Shown piece by piece: positions 21,967 to 29,790 of a stretch of DNA of 64,000 bases (position 1 is its first letter; every line of letters begins with the position of its first letter). The translations under genes and the position numbers were made by a program. The stretch comes from GYS-P2D sp964414425 (GTDB lineage: Bacteria > Bacteroidota > Bacteroidia > Chitinophagales > Saprospiraceae): positions 1 through 64,000 of the forward strand of contig CAYPWL010000015.1 in NCBI GenBank assembly GCA_964414425.1. Reading direction: 5' to 3'. The notes under the pieces were generated by a model. It saw nothing but the letters and a program-made list of their open reading frames with translations, did not search any database and had not been told where the DNA came from.

Positions 21967-23457
21967 ATGAATAAACTTATCCCACTTAATAAGGAGAATC
22001 TCGCAAAATTTGAAGGTAGTTTGCCAATACCAAGCTATGATCTTTCGAAGAGACATGCAGGTATCGTACATATCGGAGTTGGGGCTTTTCATCGAGCGCA
22101 TCAGGCCTATTATTGTCACCAACTGCTCAGCCAACCGGACTCGATGGAGTGGGCACTTACTGGCGTAGGGCTCATGGAGTATGATCGTAAGACCTACCAA
22201 GCTCTCACCAGCCAAGATGGGCTCTACACACTCACTATACAGTCCCCTGATGGATCGTCTCATACGGAGCTTATTGGTTCGATCTGTGAGATGCTATTAG
22301 CTGTGGAGACGCCTGAGGTGGTACTGGACAAGATGGCAGATCCTAACACTAAGGTCATCTCCATGACCATCACAGAGGGCGGATATAACTTCGATCCTAA
22401 TACTGGTATATTTAATCATGATGATCCATCAGTATCAGACGACATTAAAAATCCTGCTACGCCTAAAACTTTCTTCGGTTATATCGCCGAAGCCCTGCGC
22501 CGACGACGAGATCGAGGAGCTGGGCCAGTGACCATACTCTCCTGCGACAATGTCCAGCACAATGGAGATGTAGCCAAGATGGTCATAAAAGCGTTTTGTC
22601 ATAAGCAAGATCCGTCAATCCTCGAGTGGATAGAAGACCACGTTTCTTTTCCTAATTCTATGGTAGATCGCATCACACCTAAGATTAGCTCGGATACCAT
22701 ACAATATGTCCAAGACCAATACGGTATTGAGGATGCCGTCCCTGTCAACTGTGAGCCTTTTATTCAGTGGATCATAGAAGATAATTTTATCAATGGTAGA
22801 CCACAGCTTGAATCTGTCGAAGTACAGTTTGTTGATGATGTCACTCCATACGAAGAGATGAAATTGCGACTACTCAATGCAGGGCACTCTGTAGTCGGCA
22901 TCACAGGTGCAATCCATGGTTATCCGACTATAGATCGATGTATAGCCGATGATGTGATCTCCAACTATCTCAGAGCGTACCTCGATAGAGAGGCCAGCCC
23001 CGTACTTACACCTGTTGACGGTATCGATGTAGAGGAATATATTGAAACCCTCATCGAACGATTTGGCAACGCTAATATCAAGGATAGTGCAGCACGCATC
23101 TGCTCCGAGAGTTCTGCCAAACTGCCTAAATTCCTGCTGCCGACCATCCAAAAGAACCTGAAAGGAGGTGGGGCTATTGAGTTAGGGACGCTGATCATAG
23201 CCGCATGGTGCTACTACCATGATAAAGGCGTTGACGAACAAGGAAATCCTCTTGAAATCATAGATGAGATGGCCGAACAGCTAGCTATACAAGCCAAGAA
23301 AACAACCGACGATCCCCTATCATTTCTAAGGCAACCAGAGATCTTTGGTGACTTAGTAGATGATCAACGCTTTAGTGACGTCTATGAGAAGCTTATCAAA
23401 AAAATCTATGAGCGAGGCGATATAATTAAAGTAATGGCGAGTTGCTTGAAACAGTAA
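21967..23457 (+). CDS. Mannitol 2-dehydrogenase-type polyol dehydrogenase
   Basis: This 496-residue enzyme belongs to the long-chain mannitol dehydrogenase family and would oxidise D-mannitol (or a related polyol such as arabitol or sorbitol) to the ketose with NAD. Visible motifs are the nucleotide-binding I-G-V-G-A-F-H-R-A-H-Q-A near 37-48, S-C-D-N-V near 196, D-R-I-T-P near 237, and the catalytic K-L-R-L-L-N-A-G-H-S with Lys299, Asn304 and His307. The length matches the 490-residue mannitol 2-dehydrogenases. The substrate cannot be fixed from sequence, but the adjacent fructokinase favours fructose as product. A hairpin terminator follows. Confidence 0.9.
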   Translation: MNKLIPLNKENLAKFEGSLPIPSYDLSKRHAGIVHIGVGAFHRAHQAYYCHQLLSQPDSMEWALTGVGLMEYDRKTYQALTSQDGLYTLTIQSPDGSSHTELIGSICEMLLAVETPEVVLDKMADPNTKVISMTITEGGYNFDPNTGIFNHDDPSVSDDIKNPATPKTFFGYIAEALRRRRDRGAGPVTILSCDNVQHNGDVAKMVIKAFCHKQDPSILEWIEDHVSFPNSMVDRITPKISSDTIQYVQDQYGIEDAVPVNCEPFIQWIIEDNFINGRPQLESVEVQFVDDVTPYEEMKLRLLNAGHSVVGITGAIHGYPTIDRCIADDVISNYLRAYLDREASPVLTPVDGIDVEEYIETLIERFGNANIKDSAARICSESSAKLPKFLLPTIQKNLKGGGAIELGTLIIAAWCYYHDKGVDEQGNPLEIIDEMAEQLAIQAKKTTDDPLSFLRQPEIFGDLVDDQRFSDVYEKLIKKIYERGDIIKVMASCLKQ

Positions 23458-23477
23458 TGGATTGTAACATTTAGCAA

Positions 23478-23510
23478 ATAAAAAAAGCCCAGCGTCTGCT
23501 GAGCTTTTTT
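23478..23510. terminator. Bidirectional terminator (polyol dehydrogenase / tRNA-Phe)
   Basis: The stem GCCCAGC / GCTGAGC (one wobble pair when read on the minus strand) has A-rich sequence on its left and T6 on its right. It therefore provides a U-tract in both directions, ending the tRNA-Phe transcript on the minus strand and the dehydrogenase transcript on the plus strand. Confidence 0.8.
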
Positions 23511-23511
23511 G

Positions 23512-23584
23512 TGGTACCTCCAGGAATCGAACCAGGGACACCAGGATTTTCAGTCCTGTGCTCTACCAACTGAGCTAAGGTACC
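23512..23584 (-). tRNA. tRNA-Phe (GAA)
   Basis: A 73-nt cloverleaf on the minus strand: acceptor stem GGTACCT / AGGTACC, D-loop with AGTTGGTAGA, anticodon arm with loop CTGAAAA (anticodon GAA), and T-arm with TTCGATT. The discriminator base is A and CCA is not encoded. A promoter and a terminator flank it, so it is a single-gene transcript. Confidence 0.96.
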
Positions 23585-23636
23585 TTCCACACTTATCCGA
23601 ATATGAAGCTTTGCAGCCTCAGATCAGAAAGGAGTG

Positions 23637-23667
23637 CAAATTTATTCTCTTTTTTTACAATCACAAA
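23637..23667 (-). promoter_or_regulatory. tRNA-Phe promoter (TTTG-N19-TAAATTTG)
   Basis: On the minus strand a -33 TTTG is separated by 19 nt from the -7 element TAAATTTG, which is followed by CACTC. Both elements match the Bacteroidota housekeeping sigma consensus. The -7 element ends about 52 bp before the mature tRNA. Confidence 0.85.
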
Positions 23668-23692
23668 TAGATTGTAGGGTATATCATGAAAG

Positions 23693-24079
23693 TTAATTGT
23701 TGATACTATGTGCCGATAGCACAAACACAGGCACTCTCACATCGAATAGTGCGTGAGTAGATATCGTCCTCATCTGGTACGATCCAGACATTTTGCCGAT
23801 TGGCGTCTTAATCGGAGTCCATGAGCTATAACTATGAGATCCACCAGGCGGGATGATTGGCTGCTCGCCTATGACACCTTCGCCACGAACCTCTTTAATA
23901 TTTAAGTCTGAATCCATGATAATCCAATGTCGCGTCAGGAGCTGTACGGTCTCATCACTATTGTTTTCTATGATGATATGGTAACTATGGACATGCTTCC
24001 CATGAGCTGGACTTGAGTGCCTCGGCTCAAACCGAGTCGTGATACTTACTTTAATCCCATTAGTAATAGATGTAGTCAT
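23693..24079 (-). CDS. apaG: ApaG domain protein
   Basis: The 128-residue protein is a stand-alone ApaG (DUF525) domain: V-T-T-R-F-E, H-S-Y-H-I-I-I-E-N-N, L-L-T-R-H-W-I-I-M-D and the glycine-rich G-V-I-G-E-Q-P-I-I-P-P-G near residue 80. The family folds as a fibronectin-III-like sandwich. It has been linked to cobalt/magnesium resistance phenotypes in enterobacteria, but the biochemical role is unsettled. The length is typical. It follows yicC after 45 bp with its own -7 element in the gap, and ends before the tRNA-Phe promoter. Confidence 0.93.
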   Translation of the reverse strand: MTTSITNGIKVSITTRFEPRHSSPAHGKHVHSYHIIIENNSDETVQLLTRHWIIMDSDLNIKEVRGEGVIGEQPIIPPGGSHSYSSWTPIKTPIGKMSGSYQMRTISTHALFDVRVPVFVLSAHSINN

Positions 24080-24104
24080 GGTGGAACAAAAAATTATTTC
24101 TGAC

Positions 24105-24112
24105 CAAATATA
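24105..24112 (-). promoter_or_regulatory. -7 element of apaG promoter (TATATTTG)
   Basis: On the minus strand TATATTTG matches TAnnTTTG and lies 25 bp before the apaG ATG. No -33 TTTG is seen, and the element lies between yicC and apaG, so apaG may have both its own and read-through transcription. Confidence 0.55.
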
Positions 24113-24124
24113 TACTCTCTGTGC

Positions 24125-25003
24125 CTAAAGCACATTAGCTAATTGTTCTTTGATCTGATCCAGTTCAACTTTCATTTTTACGACGATACGCTGGATATCG
24201 CTTTGTTGAGCTTTGGATCCGAGCGTGTTAATCTCACGGCCCATCTCCTGAGAGATGAAGTTAAGTTTCTTACCCATCTGATCTTGATCCGAATTGAGCT
24301 CTTGTAAGAAGTATTCACAATGTTGGTGTAATCTTACTTTCTCCTCGTGGATATCTAATTTCTCGAGATAGTAGATCACCTCCTGCTCTAATCTATTCTT
24401 ATCAACTTTCTCATTGTTCTGATATTCGCTGATCTGCTTAAGTAATCTCTCCTGTAGTATGGTTTTGCGTTCCTCTTCGTACGGGGTCACTTGAGACTGT
24501 AGATCCATGATACTCTTAACACGAGCTGTAAGGTCATCAGAGAGGGATTTCCCCTCAGCCTTTCTGAATGTCCCAAGCTCACTTAGCGCTTTGCTCATAA
24601 CCGTCTTTACAAAAGCCCATTCCTCATCAGTAATTTCTTCATCCTGAGATGTAATCACATTAGGGATACGGATAATCGTCTGCAAGAAATCTTGTGGAGG
24701 CATACCCTTAGCATCTGCAAATGACTTCAATTGATCATAGTACTTTTCTACCAAGGTCATATTCAACCCATGGTCTACAGGGCCTGCCTCTGTGGTAACC
24801 GTCTGTATGCTCACATCGATCTTACCGCGATAGGCTTGCTCAAGAACCTGCGCACGCAGTTGAATTTCTTTGGATTTAAAGTGATTAGGGACTTTCATCC
24901 GTACATCCGTGGATTTGCCATTAAGCGTACGGATATCTACTCGATAGTGACGTCCACCATATTCTCCCTCCGCTTTACCATATCCAGTCATCGAGTATAT
25001 CAT
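24125..25003 (-). CDS. yicC: YicC family endoribonuclease-like protein
   Basis: The 292-residue protein begins M-I-Y-S-M-T-G-Y-G-K-A, the hallmark N-terminus of the YicC family. It contains the R-V-D-I-R-T-L-N-G-K-S segment and the C-terminal DUF1732 block with E-V-I-Y-Y-L-E-K-L-D-I-H-E-E-x-x-R-L and G-K-K-L-N-F-I-S-Q-E-M-x-R-E-I-N-T. E. coli YicC takes part in small-RNA decay. The role in Bacteroidota is untested, and gmk, its common neighbour, is not next to it here. It is divergent from the HU gene across 215 bp. Confidence 0.94.
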   Translation of the reverse strand: MIYSMTGYGKAEGEYGGRHYRVDIRTLNGKSTDVRMKVPNHFKSKEIQLRAQVLEQAYRGKIDVSIQTVTTEAGPVDHGLNMTLVEKYYDQLKSFADAKGMPPQDFLQTIIRIPNVITSQDEEITDEEWAFVKTVMSKALSELGTFRKAEGKSLSDDLTARVKSIMDLQSQVTPYEEERKTILQERLLKQISEYQNNEKVDKNRLEQEVIYYLEKLDIHEEKVRLHQHCEYFLQELNSDQDQMGKKLNFISQEMGREINTLGSKAQQSDIQRIVVKMKVELDQIKEQLANVL

Positions 25004-25218
25004 ATATCACATTTTTTAGGTGGGCAAGATAAGTCAATTAACGGCTGAGAACGTATAAAAAGTAGCTCTACGACTAACAAACCACAGCACACAATCTTGA
25101 ATCTTTCTTGCCGCATACTCCGAAAAAGGCCCAAATAGTTATGAGAAATAAATAAAATTGCGAAATTTGAGCCTCTACCTACTAACATAAGTAGTTATAT
25201 ACCAAGACTTTATAACAT

Positions 25219-25527
25219 ATGCGCAAAGCTGATCTTGTTAATACTATAGCGGAAAAAACGGGAGTTCCTAAGGTTGATGTACTCGTTGCCTTAGAGACTT
25301 TTTTTACCGAAGTAAAGGATACACTCACTGGTGGTGAGAATGTCTACATACGTGGCTTTGGGTCATTTGTGATCAAAAAAAGAGCTAAGAAAATCGGTCG
25401 ACACATCAAAAAGAATGTCGCTCTCGAAATTCCTGAACATTATATCCCATCTTTTAAGCCTGCTAAGGTGTTTATGGATCAAGTCAAGGGTAATGTCTCT
25501 GCATTACCGGACGAAGAAACAGCATAA
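25219..25527 (+). CDS. hup: HU family DNA-binding protein
   Basis: HU proteins bend and compact DNA as dimers. The 102 residues have the helical N-half (M-R-K-A-D-L-V-N-T-I-A-E-K-T-G), the conserved V-Y-I-R-G-F-G-S-F strand pair, and the DNA-binding arm R-A-K-K-I-G-R-H-I-K-K. Then come P-E-H-Y-I-P-S-F-K-P-A-K and a short acidic tail. The start is the ATG at 25219; a near-consensus -7 element (TAAAATTG, 25153-25160) lies 58 bp upstream. It heads a cluster with a TPR protein, a tiny basic ribosomal protein and RNase G. Confidence 0.95.
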   Translation: MRKADLVNTIAEKTGVPKVDVLVALETFFTEVKDTLTGGENVYIRGFGSFVIKKRAKKIGRHIKKNVALEIPEHYIPSFKPAKVFMDQVKGNVSALPDEETA

Positions 25528-25535
25528 ACATTATC

Positions 25536-26321
25536 ATGAATACATTTCAAAAGTTGACAATCGCAGGAGCATGTGTATTGTTGGCTGTTCTATTTTTTGG
25601 TTTTTCAACCAAACCAGATGCGCTGATCGCTAAGGAAAAAGTACGTGCCCTCAATAGTACAAGTACTGACGTCAACATCATCCAAAGAGATGTGCTCAAA
25701 GAACTATCCAGTGACCAGAGAGCGTCTATACAAATATTAGAGGCTCAAATCGCCGAAGCTCGTGATACCGCATCAAGGGTAGAAACCCTCAAAGAACTAT
25801 CAGGGACCTGGTACCGATATGGCCAATATGCCCTCGCTGGATCTGCTGCCGAACAAGTCGCCGAAGCCACAGGCGAAGCGCAATCATGGTCTATCGCTGC
25901 GACCACCTATGCAAGAGGCATATCTGAGGAGGCAGAGCAAAAGAAAAGTGCGTTCTGTAAAGAAAAAGCGATTGAGTGCTTAGAAAACGCCATTTCCCTT
26001 GATCCCGATAATATTGATCATGAGCTAAATCGTGGAATATTATTTGCCAATTATCCAGAAGCACAAAATCCGATGAAAGGAATTCAGATATTATTAAAAC
26101 TTAATAAAAATTATCCAGAAAACGTGCCTGTCATGAATAATCTAGCGAAATTTGCACTCCAAACTAATCAGCTTGATAGAGCGCAAGTAAGATTGCAAAA
26201 AGCTGCCGAGTTAGATCCAAATAATAGGATGACAAACTGTCTTTCTATGGAGCTTTATAACAAACTCGGAGAGGTATCAAAAGCAGAGCAGTTTAGGGCT
26301 AAATGTGAATCAAAAATATAG
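25536..26321 (+). CDS. TPR-repeat envelope protein
   Basis: The 261-residue protein has one N-terminal hydrophobic segment (about 8-24) that anchors or exports it, and three to four degenerate tetratricopeptide repeats between about 90 and 255. Examples are A-I-E-C-L-E-N-A-I-S-L-D-P-D-N and A-Q-V-R-L-Q-K-A-A-E-L-D-P-N-N. TPRs serve protein-protein contacts; the partner is unknown. It starts 8 bp after the HU stop and ends 5 bp before the micro-ORF, so the three are co-transcribed. In related genomes I recall the same HU-TPR-RNase G order, which suggests a conserved but unnamed role. Confidence 0.75.
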   Translation: MNTFQKLTIAGACVLLAVLFFGFSTKPDALIAKEKVRALNSTSTDVNIIQRDVLKELSSDQRASIQILEAQIAEARDTASRVETLKELSGTWYRYGQYALAGSAAEQVAEATGEAQSWSIAATTYARGISEEAEQKKSAFCKEKAIECLENAISLDPDNIDHELNRGILFANYPEAQNPMKGIQILLKLNKNYPENVPVMNNLAKFALQTNQLDRAQVRLQKAAELDPNNRMTNCLSMELYNKLGEVSKAEQFRAKCESKI

Positions 26322-26326
26322 TTTTT

Positions 26327-26419
26327 ATGCCTTGCGGTAAAAAAAGAAAACGTCATAAAATTAGTACGCACAAGCGTAAGAAGAGACTAAGAAAGAATAG
26401 ACACAAGAAGAAAAAATAA
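26327..26419 (+). CDS. 30-residue basic protein, bS22/mS38-like
   Basis: This short frame encodes 30 residues, two thirds of them Lys, Arg or His. The segment H-K-I-S-T-H-K-R-K-K-R-L-R-K-N-R lines up with the AURKAIP1/COX24 (mS38) and mycobacterial bS22 pattern K-K-M-x-K-H-K-x-R-K-L-x-K-R-T-R, which lies on the small ribosomal subunit near the decoding centre. The start ATG is 5 bp after the TPR gene stop and the stop TAA is clean. A stretch as basic as this in frame with an ATG, in a conserved cluster, argues that it is translated. Assignment to the ribosome is inference. Confidence 0.72.
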   Translation: MPCGKKRKRHKISTHKRKKRLRKNRHKKKK

Positions 26420-26421
26420 AT

Positions 26422-26442
26422 AGCAACTCGTAATGAGTTGCT
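26422..26442 (+). terminator. Hairpin between bS22-like gene and rng
   Basis: An 8-bp perfect stem AGCAACTC / GAGTTGCT with loop GTAAT begins 2 bp after the micro-ORF stop. There is no T-run on the plus strand, so it may be an attenuator or RNA-processing site (its neighbour encodes RNase G) rather than a full terminator. Confidence 0.45.
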
Positions 26443-26570
26443 TCCTTCACCGCTTTGTAAGCAGAATAGGAAGACTACAATTCACTGTTCGCGATCTCTC
26501 ATTATCTCTAACACTCTCTGTAATTGTTTTAACTGCTTGGGGCAACTGTGTTCCAAGAGAAACGAATATT

Positions 26571-28121
26571 GTGGAGAAAGAATTAATTATCCAGTCAACA
26601 GAAGATTCCGTTGACATCGCCTTGCTCGAAGATAGAAGGCTAGTCGAGCTACATCAAGAAAACTCTGGAAGCGCCTTTAATGTGGGCGATGTTTTCTTAG
26701 GCAAGATCAAAAAGACAATGCCTGGACTTAATGCGGCATTCGTTGAGATAGGACACCCACGTGATGCATTCTTGCACTACACAGACTGTGGACCGACACT
26801 ATCCTCTGTCATCAAATACACTAAGGAAACAACCAAGAAGAAAAGAAACAAGTCACTACTTGACAACTTTGACATACCACCAGAGATTGACAAGAGAGGA
26901 AGTATAGATAAGGTCCTCAAGAAAGGAGACTTCCTATTAGTCCAGGTGCTCAAAGAGCCAATCTCAACCAAAGGTCCTCGCTTAAGCTGTGAGATCACCA
27001 TACCAGGACGCTACGTGGTACTCAGTCCATTTAAGAATATAGTTGCCGTATCTAAGAAGCTCTCTTCTGAGGAAGAAAGAACAAGGCTCAAGAAAGTTAC
27101 GGAGAGCATCAAGCCTAAGAACTTTGGTGTAATCGTCAGAACGGCAGCAGAAGGCAAGAAGGTTGCGGATATACACGAAGACATCCTATCGCTATTGGCT
27201 AAGTGGGACCAGATCTTCCAGAAGATGAAAGGTGCTCAGAAGTATCAAAAAGTCCTCAAGGAGCTCGATAAAACCGAGACGATCATGAGGGACTTGCTCA
27301 ATGACTCATTCAACCGAGTTGTGGTCAACAAGCAGGATACTTACGCCAACATGAAGGAGTATCTGACTGGCTTCGATAAGGACAAGGCAAAAATACTTGA
27401 CCTCTACAAAGGTAAGCGTAACATCTTCGATCACTACGGGGTAACACGACAGATTAAGTCATCATTTGGTAAGACCTATACGATGCGCAGTGGTGCATAT
27501 CTCGTGATCGAGCACACAGAAGCGATGCACGTTGTGGATGTGAACAGTGGACCTAAGATGAAAAAGGTGGATCAAGAGACCGCCGCTATACAGGTCAATC
27601 TTGAGGCTGCCACAGAGATCGCTCGACAGATGAAGCTGCGTGATCTGGGAGGAATCGTAATTATCGATTTCATCGATATGAAAGCCCCAGAAAACAAAGC
27701 AAGGCTCCTAAGAGAATTCAAAAAGCACATGGTCAATGACCGTGCTCAACATACCATACTGCCCTTGACTAAGTTTGGCCTTATGCAGGTCACACGTCAA
27801 CGGACCAGACCCGAAGTAAATATCTCTACAGCAGAGGTTTGCTCTTCATGTAATGGTACGGGTAAGGTGACACCTAGTCTATTGATCTCAGATGAGATAG
27901 AAAGAGACCTGAACAACATCTGTAACTCTCGTCCTAAGTCTAAGATTACTCTTGAGGCACATCCTTACGTCAAGTCATACTTGAAAGAAGGATTCCCAAG
28001 CCTACGGATGAAGTGGAGAATGAAGTATAACAAGTGGTTGAAGATCATTACCAATACAGAATTCGCCTTTAATCAGTATAAGTTCTACGATCAAAATGAC
28101 GACGAAATAAGAATGTCGTAG
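26571..28121 (+). CDS. rng: Ribonuclease G/E
   Basis: This is the single-strand endoribonuclease of the RNase E/G family, acting in rRNA maturation and mRNA decay. After K-E-L-I-I the protein shows the S1 domain (V-G-D-V-F-L-G-K-I-K-K-T-M-P-G-L-N-A-A-F-V), a DNase I-like catalytic domain with the metal aspartates in M-H-V-V-D-V-N-S-G and G-G-I-V-I-I-D-F-I-D-M, and the zinc-link C-S-S-C-N-G-T-G. I chose GTG 26571 (516 residues), which fits the family N-terminus. The frame is open back to ATG 26433, but those 46 residues are not family-like and that ATG lies within a hairpin. It is 4 bp ahead of the glycosyltransferase gene. Confidence 0.9.
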   Translation: MEKELIIQSTEDSVDIALLEDRRLVELHQENSGSAFNVGDVFLGKIKKTMPGLNAAFVEIGHPRDAFLHYTDCGPTLSSVIKYTKETTKKKRNKSLLDNFDIPPEIDKRGSIDKVLKKGDFLLVQVLKEPISTKGPRLSCEITIPGRYVVLSPFKNIVAVSKKLSSEEERTRLKKVTESIKPKNFGVIVRTAAEGKKVADIHEDILSLLAKWDQIFQKMKGAQKYQKVLKELDKTETIMRDLLNDSFNRVVVNKQDTYANMKEYLTGFDKDKAKILDLYKGKRNIFDHYGVTRQIKSSFGKTYTMRSGAYLVIEHTEAMHVVDVNSGPKMKKVDQETAAIQVNLEAATEIARQMKLRDLGGIVIIDFIDMKAPENKARLLREFKKHMVNDRAQHTILPLTKFGLMQVTRQRTRPEVNISTAEVCSSCNGTGKVTPSLLISDEIERDLNNICNSRPKSKITLEAHPYVKSYLKEGFPSLRMKWRMKYNKWLKIITNTEFAFNQYKFYDQNDDEIRMS

Positions 28122-28125
28122 CAAG

Positions 28126-29148
28126 ATGAATGACCTATCATTCTTAAAAGAGATAAGAGGTCAACGAATACTCATCGCCCCGCTTAACTGGGGTCTTGGT
28201 CATGCCGCTCGGTGTATTCCGATCATCAGAGCTTTACTACCACATAATGACATACTGTTAGGATCAGACGGTGATGCGCTGAGCCTCTTGATACAGGAGT
28301 TTCCTCAGTTATCTTATGTCGTCCTACAGCCTCATGATATACATTATAAGGACAAGCATTTTTTATGGGGGATGGTTAAACAAACTCCCAAGCTGATCAG
28401 CACGATCAGTCAGGAGATGTCTCTCACGTCTGATATAGTTGATCGATTTGGCTTGAGTATGATCATCAGCGATCATCGTTTGGGCTGCAGAGATAAACGC
28501 ATTAGGAGCATCATCATCGCTCATCAGTTGCAGATACAAGCCGACCTTAAAGCGGCCTCGTTCATGGGTACTAAGTCTAACCGTTTCTTCATCAATGCAT
28601 TTGATGAATGCTGGATACCCGATTATCAATCTAAGCAGTTGAGACTATCCGGTGATCTGGCAGAGCCTAATGGTATTAAATCTCATAAATACATTGGCCC
28701 ATTAAGTAGATTGACAAGTCTTGATAGAAAGACAACTCATGACATTGCTATTGTACTATCAGGCCCTGAACCACAGCGCAGCAATATTGAAGAAAAGCTC
28801 TACCGCTGTTTTGAAGGAACTCGCTGGAAAACCGTCTGGGTTAGGGGTAGTGCTCAAAAAGCATCAGAAGGACCACTCAAAGCAGAAGAAGATGTACATG
28901 ACCTGGTCTCAGCGACTACGCTCAATCAAATCATAAATCAATCGAAGCTTATCATAGCCCGATCAGGCTATACGACTATTATGGATATGGCTAAGCTCAA
29001 CAAAAAATGTATCCTGATACCAACGCCAGGACAAACCGAGCAAGAATATCTGATGCAGCATCTGAGTGATAGAGATAACTTCCATTTTCTGGAGGAACAT
29101 CAACTTGATCAGTTAGAAGCTCTGATACCTCGTGCGATTAACGATTAA
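28126..29148 (+). CDS. GT-B fold glycosyltransferase (MurG/GT28-like)
   Basis: The 340 residues begin with I-L-I-A-P-L-N-W-G-L-G-H-A-A-R, the glycine-rich acceptor-side loop of GT28-like enzymes. They end with a donor-side domain holding V-L-S-G-P-E-P-Q-R, I-I-A-R-S-G-Y-T-T-I-M-D near 280 and I-L-I-P-T-P-G-Q-T-E-Q-E-Y. This matches a family of predicted glycosyltransferases common in Bacteroidota whose substrate is not known. No transmembrane segment is seen, so it likely works at the inner face of the membrane. It follows rng by 4 bp and overlaps the end of pth by 11 bp. Confidence 0.8.
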   Translation: MNDLSFLKEIRGQRILIAPLNWGLGHAARCIPIIRALLPHNDILLGSDGDALSLLIQEFPQLSYVVLQPHDIHYKDKHFLWGMVKQTPKLISTISQEMSLTSDIVDRFGLSMIISDHRLGCRDKRIRSIIIAHQLQIQADLKAASFMGTKSNRFFINAFDECWIPDYQSKQLRLSGDLAEPNGIKSHKYIGPLSRLTSLDRKTTHDIAIVLSGPEPQRSNIEEKLYRCFEGTRWKTVWVRGSAQKASEGPLKAEEDVHDLVSATTLNQIINQSKLIIARSGYTTIMDMAKLNKKCILIPTPGQTEQEYLMQHLSDRDNFHFLEEHQLDQLEALIPRAIND

Positions 29149-29740
29149 ACTGGCTCATCGTATGACTCAATCCGATACTGCAAAAACTCAGTGAAGCTTT
29201 GGCGCAGTGAGGGAGGATATCTTTTAACTCCGATCTCTCATCATCGGTCCACTTCCCTAAGACAAAATTGATTTGCTGACCCTTGTAGTAATCACTACCA
29301 ATGCCTACTCGCAGTCGGGCATAAGTACTCCCTAACCGCTGGTTAATATCCTTGAGCCCATTATGGCCGCCATCTGAGCCCTTGCCCCGCAGTCTAACCT
29401 GACCGAAACTAATATTGAGATCATCGACGATGACTAGTACTCTGTCTAATGGAATCTTCTCTTTCCGCATCCAGTGATTAATGGCCTTACCACTTAGGTT
29501 CATATAAGTTGAGGGCTTAAGAAGTAAGATTGTGCGCCCCTTATGCTTGATGGTGGTCAGGTCTCCGAGCGTCTCATGCTTCCAGCTAGCTCCATGATCT
29601 TGAGCCATATGATCCACAACATCAAAGCCAATATTGTGGCGAGTGTCATCATACTCACCACCCATATTTCCTAATCCCACGACTAAATACTTCATAATAT
29701 CTTCCTGAACTTTTTTCTTACGCCACCACAAGAACGCCAT
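29138..29740 (-). CDS. pth: Peptidyl-tRNA hydrolase
   Basis: Pth cleaves peptides from peptidyl-tRNAs released during translation. The core starts at residue 16 with M-K-Y-L-V-V-G-L-G-N-M-G-x-E-Y and contains T-R-H-N-I-G-F-D (catalytic His), K-P-S-T-Y-M-N-L-S-G, V-D-D-L-N-I and G-S-D-G-G-H-N-G-L-K-D-I. Residues 1-15 (M-A-F-L-W-W-R-K-K-K) are an N-terminal extension that I recall in several Bacteroidota homologues, so I keep the upstream ATG; translation from the ATG at 29695 is the alternative. Confidence 0.95.
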   Translation of the reverse strand: MAFLWWRKKKVQEDIMKYLVVGLGNMGGEYDDTRHNIGFDVVDHMAQDHGASWKHETLGDLTTIKHKGRTILLLKPSTYMNLSGKAINHWMRKEKIPLDRVLVIVDDLNISFGQVRLRGKGSDGGHNGLKDINQRLGSTYARLRVGIGSDYYKGQQINFVLGKWTDDERSELKDILPHCAKASLSFCSIGLSHTMSQFNR

Positions 29741-29790
29741 GATTCTGATGAATTATCCCACAAAACTAAGACCTTACAGCTACAAAGCAC

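Noticed and set aside
26433..26570. N-terminal extension of RNase G from ATG 26433
   Set aside because: The 46 residues are unlike any RNase G N-terminus and the ATG lies in a hairpin; the family sequence begins at GTG 26571.
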